A stretch of 64,000 bases of DNA from Panagrolaimus kolymaensis (GCA_028622995.1 JAJQJQ010000012.1:4278001-4342000), one strand, 5' to 3'; shown: positions 1-13,618, numbered from the stretch's first letter. Program-made: numbers and translations. The notes: generated from the sequence alone by a model not told the origin.

Positions 1-189
1 TGACCATTACTCACTAACCCGGGTGTTGAATTACCTTTTTCTTTAATTTAAATAAAAGCATTCTCCCCTTAAGCGCTGGCTTGCTTGGCTGTATGCGGAA
101 GCATTTAGAAAAATAAGTTTAAACCTTTTTTTAAAAATTAAATTTTTTTATGAAATTTAAAACAAAATAAACAAAAACCAAAAACGAAC

Positions 190-3100
190 CTTTTGTGATT
201 TTACTGCAGTTTGAAGTGATTGCATTTCATGCCCTTGATGTCGAATTTCTTGTACACAATGACAACATACTGGTATACGACATGATGTACAATACATAGT
301 TAAAATTTCATCTAAATGTTTATCACATTTTGTCTCATTTGGTCCTGAAGGAATTTGAGAAGATTGCATGGAACCAAGTCGCTTGGTTGTTGCAGGAATT
401 AGAATGTGATCTTTTAATGGTCCACGTGATGGATGAATTATAGGTTGACATGGTGAACAATAATAATATCCACATACTTCACAACATAATTCTGCTGGTC
501 GTGGAGTTCCTTCACACCATTGACAATTTGGCGCTGGTTGCTGTTGTTGTTGATACAATGGCTGTGGTTTCTGCTGCTTCTCGTCGGATTGTGAAGCATT
601 GCTTGAACTTGGTTGAGGAGAATAACGAAGTCTTGTAAGAATTCTTTTTATTACAAGATTTTCGGGTTGAGTTCGAAGCACGTTTTCATCCGCATAAAAT
701 GAAGGCTTGTGACAAACTTCACAAACTAATGTACAACCAGAAGTTGATGGAGTTAGAATAGATGGAAGTCTTGGAGTTGATTGAACGCCATAAACTGAAC
801 CAACAAATGATGATGGGCGAGATGCTATAATTATAAAAATATTTAAAACTTTGCTTAGGAATTTTTAATTAAATAAATAGAAAGCTTTTATGTTGAGATT
901 TTATTTTCTTTGCAAATCTCTTTTAAAGCTTCCTGGTTGTTGTTTTTTTTCTTCTCAATATCTTTTTAGCTAACTTTTTATTGTTGAATCCCTTTCGGCA
1001 TAGTCAAATACTTTAAAATTTTATTTTTCACTTTATTTCAAATTTTTGAATGAATTATGATTGATAACCTTTCGTCGGCAATTTGTCTTTATTTACCACC
1101 TTTTCCTCCTTTTACATTGCCCTTTTCTTCAATCTAGCAGCTAAACGATCACATTTTTTCTTTTTTTTATTTCATAAAATTGCAAATTTTTTAAAAATTG
1201 TGTCCTCAAATCAAAAATTCATCAAAAAATAAGAGTAATTCATTATTTTTTTCTATCACTTCTATTTTATAATAAAGCCAGACGCGCACATATCCTTATG
1301 CTTCATTGTTAAAAAAAATTGCCTCCTGTTGCTCCAAAATTATTACATCCCATATTTCATTCAAGTAACAAACAAGCTGCTACAAAACCTTCTAAAGCAT
1401 CACCCAAGAAAAAAAAGGAACGGTTGCGCGCCAAAAAAAAATAATAATGTGTTTGTTTTTCGCACTTGTAGAACTCTAAAACTCTAAAGCTTGCTGCTGG
1501 ATGAGTTAGAATATACTATCCAGAAACTAAACCAACAAAAAAATAAAAACAGTTTCCCTTTGGTTTCTCCTTTCTCTTTTTGGTTTTGGTCTTCGTCGTC
1601 TTAAAATAATTAAATACAAGAAAATCCAATGAAAAAAGGAGATGTGCCGAAATTTTGGTGTTTGTTCAAAGCCCTGTCATTATCTGGATTCCAAATCCAT
1701 TATGAAAAGAAAATGAGCGCTAATGGAAGGAAACTTGAGTGAGAAGAAGAAGAAAAAATGGGATAAGTTTTTAGGTTCAAATTATGCTTTCCTTTTCTTC
1801 TTCATTTTTCATGATACTTTTATAAATGGTATGAAAATGGGAAAAAAAGGTTTCAATTTACGGTCATTGAGTTTTTAAATTTTTTTGAAAAATCTCGAAT
1901 TAACATACTATGCGAAGAAGCAAAAAATAAATTCTGAAAAAAGCAAACATTGAAAAATATGCTTTTGCAACGGCATGCTTTGATAATTTTGATTTAAGAT
2001 ATTTTATATTCCCTTTATGAAAGATTCTTTGAAGCCGATGTATTTATCTCTTTTGGATTTTTAAAGAAGCTGAGGTATTTATTTATCTCTTTTGGATTTT
2101 TAAAATCTAACAAAACCTCTCTATAAAAAGAATTTTATTTAATCCCATTTTTTTGCGCAATCTTTTGTCTTTTCTTTTGTCTTTTTTAGAAATTGCGACA
2201 ATAGCCACTTATGTTCATTTTTGGAGGACGCTTTTCATACCTATGTCTAAAAACAACAACTCAAGAACCTGTGTTTTCTTTTTTGATTTCTAAGCCTTTT
2301 TTCACTCCATAGGTGGTCTCGTTAAGGAATTCACAAGTATGCATGACCCAAAAAAATGAAAGGAAAGTGTGAGCATGATGATCAACTTAATCCTATTCTT
2401 CTTGCGTTTGCTTGACTTATTCTCTTTCTCGAAAAAAAAAAACCGCACAGCAGCAAGCGTCAATAACCTTCATCAACCACAAAAAAGGCGCTGCTGCTCC
2501 CGCTCTTGTGTTTTATCAAAGCCATGCGCGAAGAAAATCATCGAAGCTGTAGGTCGGTCGATCGCCTGCTCATCTTTTTTTCACACTTTATAGTTTTAAT
2601 CGCGGCATTATAAAAAAAACATAAAGATAGATTGGCTCATTTGTTTGCGTTTTATTTCCTCTTTTTTTAATGCATAATAGGATCTGCCGCTTTTTATATT
2701 TTTTATTCAAAAAGAGATGCCATTTTTCTTTATTTGCACTTGATTGATTAGGTGTGAGATATTTTTGAGGTCGGAATTAGCATATGAAAAGAACAACACA
2801 AACAAAAAACTCGATGATAATGATGAACATAGCTTTGATGATCGTCGAAAAATACATAAACTCAAAAAACTAAAAAAAAACTATCATAAAATTTTTATGC
2901 CGAAGGTCTCTTTGAAATGTGCGAAAAAAATATAAATGGCTCATGAAGAAAAAAGAAGTATTTGATTTTTTGTGAATCTCAATATAAGCCACAGAAAACA
3001 AAAATATAAGAGAAAGCTTTTTAAAAATAATTGACCCCAAAATTGTTTGTTTCCCACGTTTAGTTTTATGTTGTTTATCAGAGGTAAATATTGTGATGTT

Positions 3101-3851
3101 CCAATAAAATAGCTCCAACACTTTTTTTTGCCAATACTTTTTTTTATTACAAACATTAAAAACTCAATTGCCGATCAAAAATGACCTCGATTAACCTTCG
3201 TAGATTTTGATCTCACATGATTCTTATCATCATCGCCATCGCCATTTTCGTCAATGATGATGTTCTCACTATTCCCTGATTTTTTGGAAAATAAAGAATA
3301 TGTTTTGCCGCTATTATTTTTTTTTTGCGCTATAGTTGACGATGCCAAAATCTCCGGTCATAAAAAAGGCAATTTTCAAAACCCGAAGAAGGAAAAAGCT
3401 TATTTCATGTTTTTAGCAACAAACAAAAAAACCGAGTTAATTAGAAGCTAGCGAGTGAAGGAGTAAAAAAAGATTGCTTTTTCTCAACGAAATAAAAAGT
3501 AAGAAAAAAAAACTTACCCCTTGAATTAGCACCCGATGAAGAGGCAGAAGATGAGGATGAGGCATTAATACCACAAACAACCACGCCTGAATCCGTTTCG
3601 CTAACCACCGATAATTTATCTGAATCTTGATCGGTATCAGAAACGCATAAACTAATTGTATCATGATTGCTGCTGCTGCTTGAATTATTACTATTATTTA
3701 AAATTTGATTTCCCATGGGAGTTGTTGAAGTTGAAGCAATCTTATGTTGAGCTTTAAGGGCGCAGCTTCGACAATATGAATGGGCACATTGAAGTAAAAT
3801 TGGTTCCTTGAGAAATTGGCGACAGCCGGGACATTTGAGCTCTTCTTCCAT
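190..3851 (-). CDS. madd-2: TRIM9/MADD-2-type RING and B-box E3 ligase, 5' part
   Basis: Exons read on the minus strand: 3851-3518 and 824-190, in frame for 323 codons; more exons lie past the left edge. The first exon encodes a RING finger beginning right after the start (CPGC, CAHSYCRSC), then a Ser-rich linker. The second holds a short motif with LPSILTPSTSGC, a Cys-rich segment, a Gln-rich stretch, and two B-boxes (CQWC to CSPC, then CDKH to CVQEIRHQGH). This order RING, linker, B-box 1, B-box 2 is that of the TRIM9/TRIM67 group, which in C. elegans is MADD-2, a netrin-pathway regulator of axon and muscle-arm guidance. The coiled coil, COS, FN3 and SPRY parts expected downstream are outside the window. 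The start at 3851 is the Met directly before the RING; an in-frame Met six codons earlier is less likely. The family call is firm; orthology is an inference. Confidence 0.82.
825..3517 (-). other. 2.7 kb first intron of the TRIM gene
   Basis: The donor GTAAGT follows 3518 and the acceptor TTATAG precedes 824. At 2.7 kb it is some fifty times the usual intron here. The open frames inside are AT-rich, low-complexity and match nothing I know, so I see no gene. Long first introns of neural genes often hold enhancers, but no specific site was recognised. Confidence 0.7.
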
Positions 3852-6800
3852 TTTGAAGAAGAATAACAAAGATTATGTAATCTTTTGAAGCAAGGAAAAA
3901 ATATTAAAAATGATTCAAAATAAGAAATAAAATTATGATAGACATTCAAAAAATTACCTAAAAAGTAATTTTGGTGTTTAAAAAATATAAAATATCTGGA
4001 ATGAAAATGGCTCTCGATGGAAAAAGCAAAGTACTATAGTTATAGGAAATAAATTGTGTTTTTTTGAATCATAAAAATAACAAAATAATTTCTCAATAAA
4101 AACATGAGAAAAACGATAAAATAGGCCTGTTTTTAAAAGTAAATAAAACAAAGAATTTTTATAGGCATTTATGTGCCGGAAAAGACACAAATTAGCACGA
4201 GTTCCATCATCGAATATAAAAACGAACACACATAAAACAAGCATCTTCTTTCCTCTTTTTTCCATTTTTTTTTCTCAATAACCACCTGGTCGATATTGAA
4301 AAATAAAAATGTTATTAAGTGATTTATTAGAATTAATAAGAAGAGGAAAAAAAGAGGCACGCATTTCACGCAAAGGCAAAAAAAAATAAAAATAATTGAA
4401 AGTAACATTGGAAAATAAGACAAGGAGGCTAAAAAAAAAGGCGATGGTGGAAAAGATGGCGGCAACTGCCTTTAAGAAAAAGTAAAAATAAAAAATAAAA
4501 ATAATAGCATAAATGAATAATGTGATACATATATATTTATTTTTTCCTATCTATCCTTTTTACCAATTCATAACCGATCAGGGCAACAAAAGAAAAAAGT
4601 GTGTGCAATGCAACAAGAACTTAAAAAGCAAGCCACCAACAAGTTTAGTCTTTGATGAAAAAGGTTGGTTGGTGTTGAAAAGCAGCAAAGAGAAAGGAAA
4701 AGAATGGCAAAAGAAAGAAAATATGAGACAAGAATGTCATTTGTCGCCAATAACTCAAATGAAGAAATGAAAAGAGGAAGATGAAGATGAAAGGAAAAGT
4801 TATAATAGCCATTTATGAAAAAACATACATATTTGTTTAAAAAATAATAATATTTTATTAAACGTCTAACAAAGCCAAAGATAGTAAAAATAAATTAAAA
4901 AATATTGTTGAATAATGATTATTATCACAAAGTGATAGTAAATTATTTCCAAACAATTGTTACTCACACTTTTATGTGTCCTGTGTAAAAGTAAAATGAT
5001 AAGTTCAGATTTTAACCGAAACACGTTTTTTCAATCTCAACAAAAAATATTAAATTTCAACAATGATATTTTTTACAGCAAAGACAAAAAATATTCCCGC
5101 AAAAACGTTTTTTTCTTTTGATCGGACAAAAACAGTCTCCAAAAAATGCGTTGAAAAATAAAATCAAGTGAGTGTTGATGAAAGAGGTGGTAATTTGACG
5201 CAGCAGTAGCAGAAGAAGAAAAAAAGGGGGTCGTCTAAAAAAAGTTGAGAACAAGCTGCTGTTGTTGTTTTCTCAACATTCATTATTATTTTGCATGAAG
5301 TGCAGAAGCAGCTGCTTTTCTTTCATCTTATCTTCTTTTTTTGCAGATCACACTAAAAAAAGTAGTGCAGTTATTCTTTTATATCTTTTAAGTAAGTGAG
5401 TGAAAAAAAAAGTATGCGGCTATTATTATATTGATTAAGTGGGTAAAAAGTCGTCTTTAAAGCATTCTTTTGTTTTTGAAGCGCTTGGATCAAGAAAAAT
5501 TACTTTAATGACCTTCTTCTATTTTATTCTTTTAATGGGTGAAGAAGAACAAAAGGGATTTTTTTTAATAAGCTTAAAAGTGAAATTTCCATGATAAAAA
5601 AAAGTTTGTTATTTTATAGGCTTCTTTAAAAAAAATGATAGTTATTTTAATGGTGGAAAATCGAAGAGATTGAAAAAGTCATAAATTCTCTGGGAATGAG
5701 GAAGGTATTATATGTTAGACATTTGTCGGTCCATTACCGTAGGAATGTAAAAAATTTCAAGAAAGATCTTTATTTCAAAAATCTGGCTTTTCTTTTTTAA
5801 TTTCACACAAACGAACGTACACATTCTCGAGTTCCCCAAAAAATAAATAATAGGAAGAAAAAAATGGCTTAAACAAAGAAAGCCGATTTTAGATGTTCGT
5901 TATTTATTCTCGTGAGGCTTGTTGCTTGCTTGCACGAAGAAGAAAAACATAGAACAAAATTGGAACTGCTCATTTACGGGCCACGCTCAATAAAACTCAG
6001 GATGGATGGCAACCAACAACACCGCCATCGAAGTCTCAAAAAAACAAACGAAAAACAAAAAACGAGGAAAAAAGATGTGCTTTTTTAGAAGAGCCAAAGG
6101 CGGTGAATGCAAAAACAAAACTATTGAGCGTTTGAGCGGTAGTCGAAAGAAAAAAACTTCTTGGAAAATAAAATAAATGGAAGGAGTAAATTGAAATGTG
6201 AAAAAAGCAAGAGCAACAAGCTTTTTTTGGAAAAAGAAATAGAAAAACATGAAAAATGGGTAAAAATGGAAATTAGAAAAAGAAAAAGTTTTTTGTTAAG
6301 AATTTTATTTTTAAGGATTAAAGGTTTACGCAAAAAATTCAGTACAAAGGTTGCGTGAAAATTGAAAATTTATAGTTTTTAGGTTAATTTTCAAGGCAGT
6401 TTCATGTCAAGCCTCCATCAGTTACTGCTTGGCACTAATAACTAACTTTCCTGAAAAGCCTTTTTTGGTGGTTTTACTATATTTTTTTACTATCAAAAAA
6501 GATTATAAAAAATATAAATTTGCTAAAAACATATAAAAACAAATATAAAATATTTTTATAGCTTGTTTTTGTGTTTGCTGCCCTCCTTCATTCAAATGAC
6601 TGTTGCCTTAGGGCAATTTAGAATCCCAAAAGAAGGAGACGATGATGCTTTTTTACAGGAGAGGAACGCAAATAAAAAAAAATGAGGAAGAAAAAGCTAA
6701 AAGAATGTCACAGGAAAGAACTATTGACAGGAGAAATGACCGGAAGTGTCCAGCACACGTCGTCCAACAACAAGAACCAAAAATTCCCATAAAAAGCAAA

Positions 6801-9800
6801 AATAAAAAAAGCATCCGTCATTTGAGGCTTTTAAAATCCTGTCTTTTCTGAAGAGTTAAAAAAATGGAACGTTGACATTCTTTTTTTTTTGGACTACTTG
6901 GACACAAATTTTTTAGACGTTTTGAAGAAGATGTTGTTGCAAATAGCAAAGAAGAATGAATATAGTGACCCTTTGGGAATCTCAAAAAAGTTGAAAAAAA
7001 AGTAAAGTAATCTCATGGGTTTGAAAAATGGAGAAGACACAAAAACAATGTAATAATAAAAATAAAAGTTAGTCTTGTAGTGGTCAAGTAGTGTACAAAA
7101 ATAAAGTATGATCATAAGGCAAAAAAAAAGTAGTAACAAGTAAAAAATTATAATTTTTGGACAAAGCGAGCAGCCATAAGTTGAATTGCTGCCGTAATGA
7201 TAGTAGCAGCCGATACTTTTGCTTCTTCCTATATAGCCTTGTAAAAAAGCTTTTAAAACATAAATTTCATCTCCCATCTATTTTTAACCCTCGGTAATAA
7301 AGCTGCTCAGAAACCATAGAAAAAATTATAATTTTTAAAAAAAGTGCGGTAAAGGTCAGTCACTTTTTTCTTTTTCCTTTCTTCGGTCATTGAACGGTTT
7401 CTTCCTCTTCCGTTCGTTCAAAAAAAAAAGAAAGAAAAAAGGAGGAGGAGTTTAGAATTATTTTTTTTTGCCGCGCATCATCATTGTCGTTAAAACAAAA
7501 AAAAAACAAAAGACTCCGCCTGTTTTTCTTTTTTCATAAACCAACTTTTTAAAACATCGTTAACGAAGAAAGAAAAAATGAACGATAAAAGGATTGACTC
7601 AAAATAAAAATGAATGAAAGAAAAAAGTTTTTTTTGATGGGTAAAAACGATGAATATAATAAAAACGTTTTGCTTTTTTTACACCTTGTGGGATGCCATT
7701 TTTTTCAAGGTTTAAACAACGAATGCAAACAAAAAATTCTTAAAAGCCTGAAGTCATTCATTTGTTTCTCTATTCACTAAAAGAAAATGCTCACGATTAC
7801 AAGCTTTTTTTTGGAAGAAAAAATAAAATTGAAAAATGATAGGTTTTTATTTATATTTAAAAAAACGGAGAAGATGCCATTAATCTTATATCAACACTTG
7901 TTTCCTCCTGCTTTAATCGTTTTTTTTGTTTGGGTAAAAAAAATGGAGAGTGACAAAAAAGGACATTTTCATTTCTCACACACAACCCAGGAAGAAAAAA
8001 AACTGTCAACAAAGAAACATTTCATAAATGACTTTTTTAAATCTTCGTCTTCTTCAAAAAAGGATTAAAGAAATAAATAAATATCTTTGTTGAATCATAG
8101 AAAAAGAAACTGGATAGGTAAGAAAAAAAGTAAAATAAAAAATTCATAAGGTTGTATTTTTTGGCGCTTAAAAAAGTAGCAGGCGATGATAATCTTAGAA
8201 ACTCTCGATGGAAGCGAAGTTGTTAAAACATTGTTAGTGTAAGCCACAGTTGATTGAGGAATGAGAAAGATTTTTAAGGAAGATATACTCTTTCAAGCAT
8301 TACTTTTTTGTTGCTATTGCTTGTTTGAGAATATGTAAGAAACAAAATTTTTGGCATCTCAGATATCATCATCTTTTTTTTTGTTGTTGTATTTTATTTA
8401 TTTTTATTTATGTGACAATGTTTTTTTTTGCTGGGGCAATATTATTTCAAAAAAAAAATATGCAACAACAGCTGAAAGTTAAACATAAGCAAAAAAAGTT
8501 GTTGTTGCTGCTTTAAAATAGCCGCCACTTCAAGCTTTAAATAAAAAAATGCTCAAGGGAGTTTCATAATAATAATCGCTAAATAGACTGCCTCTAAAAA
8601 TAACACACTAAAAACAATAAAGTTTGAAAAGAAAAAAAAGTTATAACGACAAAAAAATGACTTGTCAAGTAGGTAAGTAGAAAAGGGATGTGAGTAATAA
8701 AGTAATAAGTGCTATAAATAGTTTGGTAAAAATAAATGCAATTTTCAAGACTAAAAGGTACAAAAAATATGGCCAATGTTCTATAAAAATATCCATCCCA
8801 TCTAAGAATTTAATTTTAGTAGTTTGTTAATAATGTTTTACAGAAGAACGAAAATATTGTTTTAGAAACACATCGTTGTTTTCTTTTATCAATGCTCTAA
8901 ATGACTCAATGAGACAACTTCAACAAAGCAATATTTTTTGTTTTCCTCCAAAATAAATAAACAAATCCGCGCTAATCGATGGCATCGAGGAGAATAAGAG
9001 TTTATCTTGCGGCAAAATGATGAGCAAATCTAAAAAACTTAAAAGATGCTTTAAAAATTGAGAGACTTTCATCGTTTGCTTTTTCATAAATAAGTTTTCA
9101 TCTTCCACCTTTTTTCAAACTAAAAAAATCAATGAAAATGAGAGTGGAATTAGTGGCGTCAGAGTTTCATGGATCTACAGTATGATTCCATCCAAACGAT
9201 TATCAAAGCATCTTTGACGTTTAATGAAAAATAAGGAATTCTGATTTAATAAATTTATTTGAGATCAAAGGCTATAATAATACGGTAATATGCATTCTTT
9301 ATTACTCAATTGTTTGTTGTTTCCTTAATCAAAGAAGCCGTAACACATTTTTTTATTGCTTCAAACCTGCTTTATTTTTATTTCCTTTCAATAATGCATA
9401 TTTCACATAATCAAAAGGTCGTTGACGCCAGATGTTTTTCATAACAAACAAAAAAGTTTACCCTTTTAACTTTTTCCATTTTATTTTTACAATAAAAATC
9501 TTGTCAAAACTCTCTTTTTTTAAGTTTTTTACAAAAAAATATTTAATAAATTTTTAAAGCAAACTAAAAGTGACATATGTTTTTTTCCTTCATCAACAAA
9601 AAAAACTAAATAAAAATTGACCAACTTTAAAAAGCTGTCTCGAATTATAAAAAATGAGTCAGGAGAGAAACAAAAACAACGGGTGTATTTTATGATAGGA
9701 AGAAAGACACACAAAAAAAAACAGAAGGTTTTATACGAAAATCACCATCGAAGAAAGGAAAAAAAGTAAAGTTGTTCTTTTATTTTACTTTTTTTGACAA

Positions 9801-10011
9801 CAAAAAACAGGCGGCAACAAGACTTTTTATTATTATTGAAGCTAAAAGCTATCAAATGGACACTATTGACCACAAATGTGGCAGCGTTCCTTTTAGTTAG
9901 TTAGGCTAAAATAAATGATATGGAATGAATGGTAAAAGAACAATGGAACAACCATCAAAACTTTTTTAAGATTTATTGTGATAATTAACGGTCAAAGACA
10001 ATAAAAAAAAG
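3852..10011. other. 6 kb gene-poor, A/T-run-rich intergenic stretch
   Basis: Open frames here are short (under about 130 codons), dominated by Lys, Phe, Leu and Asn codons, and lack linked exons or recognisable motifs. No RNA gene, transposon end or tandem array was recognised. It lies upstream of the TRIM start and may hold its regulatory DNA. Confidence 0.6.
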
Positions 10012-10525
10012 TTAGCTTCTTGAAAGCCCAAAGATAATTTTCAGCTTCTTTTTTTTCAGCCGATAATGGGCATTTATTTTCCAAAGTTGAGGAGGATCAT
10101 GAAGATGAGGAAGAAGAATATTTTTCGAATTTGGATGAATCTCATGACCTTGATGGATAAAATTTATAATAAGCTTTGGATTTGTTATATTCGTACTTAT
10201 AACTAAAAACACTGAAATCTCAAATCTAAACTTAAAAATAATTTCATTCGAGTTTACAGAAATCACATGTATGTCTGCTGTTTTTCATTGAAACAAAAAT
10301 CCATTTATCTTTCTTTTTTATGCTTTAATAAATCTTTTTTTTTAAACAATTAAATATTAAAACATTTTTTGGGAGAAAATAAAAACAAAAAACAGTCACA
10401 ACTTGGAAATGTTTGAATGAATAATAAAAAAAATTAGCATAAATACTTTAAACCGAATTGAAACAATCACACATCATAATTTCATTCAGTTGATTGAGTA
10501 ACGACGAGTTCAATTCAATAAAGCT

Positions 10526-10738
10526 ATGGCAGTCCCGTCTCACAATTACAATACTCGATATCGTTTCAAACGTTTAGCGGGTAAGTAATTTTTAAAATTT
10601 GATTGTTAAACCTTCATAATAAATTTGTTTTTTTCAGCTCAGCTAAACGAAGAAGAAGAAGATAATAGAATCCACAGTAAATCAATTTCGGAATGTATTC
10701 ACTATCACAATTTGCTAACACGTCAGATTCATATATAA
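10526..10738 (+). CDS. Possible two-exon mini-gene antisense to the kinase relic
   Basis: Exons 10526-10580 and 10638-10738 join across a 57-base intron with a strong donor (GTAAGT) and acceptor (TTTTTTCAG), giving 51 codons that start MAVPSHNYNTRYRF and contain an acidic run EEEED. The second exon lies opposite the kinase reading frame, so at most one of the two is likely to be functional there. It could also be the truncated 5' end of a once larger gene. I recognise no family. The splice sites are the only support. Confidence 0.25.
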
Positions 10739-11354
10739 TTTCATGATGCATAAAAAGGGTTATATAATTTTTTTGAACATATTGTGTTGGTTTTCCATCA
10801 AATTGAACAATCCATACTTGACCAAAACCACCAGCTCCAATGCATATTGTCCTCTTAGCTCTTTTCATAAAACACTTACATGTCTCTTTGGCGGCGATAC
10901 TACAAAAAACCTCAATTAATTATTGTTACAGTAAAAAGCAAGGAAATTAAAAATTTAAAAAAATATGAGTCAATAACGAAATCCTCTAGATTTTGACAAT
11001 GCCATTCGCAGACTAAAACATAAGTAAAAAATGTTTTAAGGTTAGCTATTACATATATATGAATCGATCAGATTCAATATTTTTGGTAAGGCATTGTACA
11101 TATAAAACAATAATTTATTTTTTAAAGTAATCCAAATAATTTAAAAGAGGTAAAAATAAAACTCACTCAATTTGTTCATCATTCCATAATTTTTTACATT
11201 TCCACCACTTTTCTTTTCGCACTCCTTGCTTCTCTTCATGTTCGGCTGTTGTATCGTCATAAAATTCAAAAATATTTGGATCAAGATTATCCATATCACG
11301 ATAACAGTTTTTATCAATAAGAATAAAAAAAAAAGCCTTATCATGATTAACCAT
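10614..11354 (-). pseudogene. Truncated protein-kinase N-lobe gene or relic
   Basis: Two exons on the minus strand join in frame: 11354-11167 (start Met, 62 codons) and 10899-10614. The second encodes a glycine-rich loop (IGAGGFGQVW) followed by a likely beta3 and alphaC region and the stretch SEYIPKLIYCG, which looks like the N-lobe of the large CK1/TTBK-type kinase families of nematodes. The frame then runs into a poly-Leu stretch and a stop after about 157 residues in total, so catalytic and activation loops are missing. A usual VAIK lysine is not clear. I see no good donor before the stop to rescue a longer product. A degenerate segment near 10070-10230 on the same strand may be the decayed C-lobe. 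It is either a dead gene or an expressed fragment. Confidence 0.45.
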
Positions 11355-11644
11355 TTTGGGCTTAATTAGAATGACATAATAAAATTACCATAAAAAGTGG
11401 AGTATAATAATCAAAGGGAAATCTAATCGTATGTATATTTTTAATCTTGGTCATGAAAAAAGGCCAATCTCGATTCATTTTTTAAAAAAACTTGGAGACA
11501 TTATAACATCGAAAAAAATAAATTTTTCACGAATGCAAACAACCCAAAATCCACGCAATAACTATAAATCCTTGCAAGCAAAACAAAAAAACAATAAACA
11601 GAAAAAAATAGTCAGTTAAAAACATTTATTATGTCACTACCATA

Positions 11645-13618
11645 TCAAAAAGTTTTTCTATCAAGTAATTTTGCAATATTTGTTGGCTTGTCGATATAAA
11701 TAGTGGCGCCAGCAGCAATAGGTTTTGGAAGGCAATGCACAGGAATCCATCGTTCACCATCGAATTTTTCGCAATGATCAAGAGTGCTTTCTCCAACATG
11801 TCCACCCATAACATAAATACAGCTTTCAAATACCACCGCGCTAAAGTTTGAACGTTCTAATATCATGGAAGGTGCAGGAGACCAATGACCAGTTTGAGGA
11901 TTATAAAATTCTACAGCATTCGTTGAATGACCATGTTGAAATCCACCAAGAACAAAAAGTTTATCATGAAACATTACAGCACAGTGACCAGATCTTGGTT
12001 CAATCATAGGTACCATATCATTCCATGTATGAGTTATTGGATCAAAAGTTTCAACACGATTGAGAGTTCGAACTCCATCAAATCCACCAAAAACCCAAAT
12101 GCGATTACGAAAAGCAACAGAAGCGGCATCGGAACGTCCAACAGACATTGGTGGAAGAATTTCCCATGAATTTGAGGCACAATCAAGTCTTTCAACTACA
12201 GGACTTCGAACACGACCATCAGAACCACCAATGAGATAAATTTGACGATTTAATGTTGCAAGAGTAAAGTATCCTCTAAAAAATAAATGAGTTAAACAAA
12301 AGAAAATTGCAAAAAAAGAAGCATACTTGGTTTCGTTTAAAGATGGTCCTGGTTTCCATTTCATTGTATCAAAATCATATTTATAAACTTCTGTTCGAAA
12401 TCTTCCATCAGTAAATCCACCAACGACGTATAGTTTCTAAAAAATAAATATGAATAGTTTCATTTTTAAAAACTTGTAATAAACTCACTTTATCAATGTA
12501 AGCAACTCGAAAGTATGACAGCCTATCTTCAAGGTTGAGTTTCGGAATGGGAGCCCAATGATCAGCAGAAGTATCGTAAAAATATGAAGATTTTGAAGCT
12601 TGTCGTTGAGTCCATCCACCCATGTAAAGCAAAAGAGATCGAGGAAATCTTGGTTTGAACGATGTGTAAACACTTGTTGCTTGATTCAATGTTGATTCAT
12701 CCACTCCCAAGTTTCGAAAGAAGCTTTTGAAAGCAGCAATACAATCACGACGCTAAAATAAAGAAGAGATATTATTTACTTGTTTTAATTTAAGATAAAA
12801 GAAACTCACTTCGTAGATACTTGAATATCGAATAGCTTTGAAAAGATTTTGACAATTTTCTTTTGCACATGAACGATTGACACAACTCCAAGCACAGATC
12901 ACTTTAAACGTTGTTTCAGCACAATCCCAATAAATTCTATCATCTTTGAGAAGATCAAGTAAAGCAGCAATTTGAATTGATACTAAATCAGCATATTCAG
13001 GACCTTCATTCGAAATGATATATGGTGCAACATCAGCGACTCTTTGACGAAGTTCAAGTTCACATGGTAATGATCGATCACGAGCAAGGAGCCAGCACTT
13101 TGGTATTCCAGACGATTCAATATGTTCCCATCCACGATTTAACAGATCATCCACAAGTTGCCACCATTGAGATCCAACACTATAGTTTATGAGTTCGAAT
13201 ACAGGAGTCCAAAAATGTATCATTCGATGATAAATTACATCAATCAGTAATTGAAGAGCGGAATCAGATATTGGTAAATGTATTTGATTTTGAAATGTTG
13301 GAAAGGGTACATTTTCACCTAACCAATCAACGATGAGTGAATAATGAGCATTCAAACTGAAAAAAAAATATGGAAGAATGAAATGAAAATGAAAAAAGTA
13401 AAGAAAAGGTAACACACGAAAGCAAGAATGGCTACCATATGCTCCATTTGCGTGGCAAGAATTAGGTTTTGTATGAATCCAAAAAAATAAACTCCTTACC
13501 TGAGTCCATTTGATGAAATCAACAAACAATCAGCTGTATCACATTCATTTAATCTTTCAGCAGGAAATGAGCGTCCATAAAAAGCGGCAATTTGTTGCAT
13601 TGATCGAGCTGCAGCCAT
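11645..13618 (-). CDS. BTB-BACK-kelch (kelch-like) protein
   Basis: Exons on the minus strand: 13618-13500, 13356-12810, 12752-12489, 12436-12327 and 12275-11645, in frame for 556 residues, the usual length of kelch-like proteins. The N-terminal part fits a diverged BTB fold (CDTADCLLISSNG, later HLPISDSALQLLIDVIY), followed by a BACK-like helical region (CWLLARDRSL, AETTFKVICAW), then five to six kelch blades marked by GG pairs (LYVVGGF, IYLIGGS, IWVFGGF, LFVLGGF, IYVMGGH) each followed by Tyr/Phe and Trp positions. Such proteins are usually substrate adaptors of CUL3 ubiquitin ligases or actin-binding proteins. C. elegans SPE-26 is a sperm kelch protein of similar size; whether this is its counterpart cannot be decided here. 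The ATG at 13618 precedes a typical start (MAAARSMQQ). Confidence 0.88.

Noticed and set aside
1..150. A further exon of the TRIM gene at about 36-90 on the minus strand
   Set aside because: A frame-compatible exon between possible splice sites exists, but its peptide is short and does not look like the expected coiled coil, so it was not added to the model.
3978..10011. Many 60-130-codon open frames in the long gene-free stretch
   Set aside because: They are rich in Phe, Leu, Lys and Ile from A/T runs, overlap each other on both strands, and have neither splice partners nor motifs.
10012..10266. Possible transthyretin-like (TTR) domain on the minus strand
   Set aside because: A stretch NPKLIINF loosely recalls TTR proteins, but the expected cysteines and signal peptide are missing; the eroded-kinase reading fits the position better, though it is also unproved.
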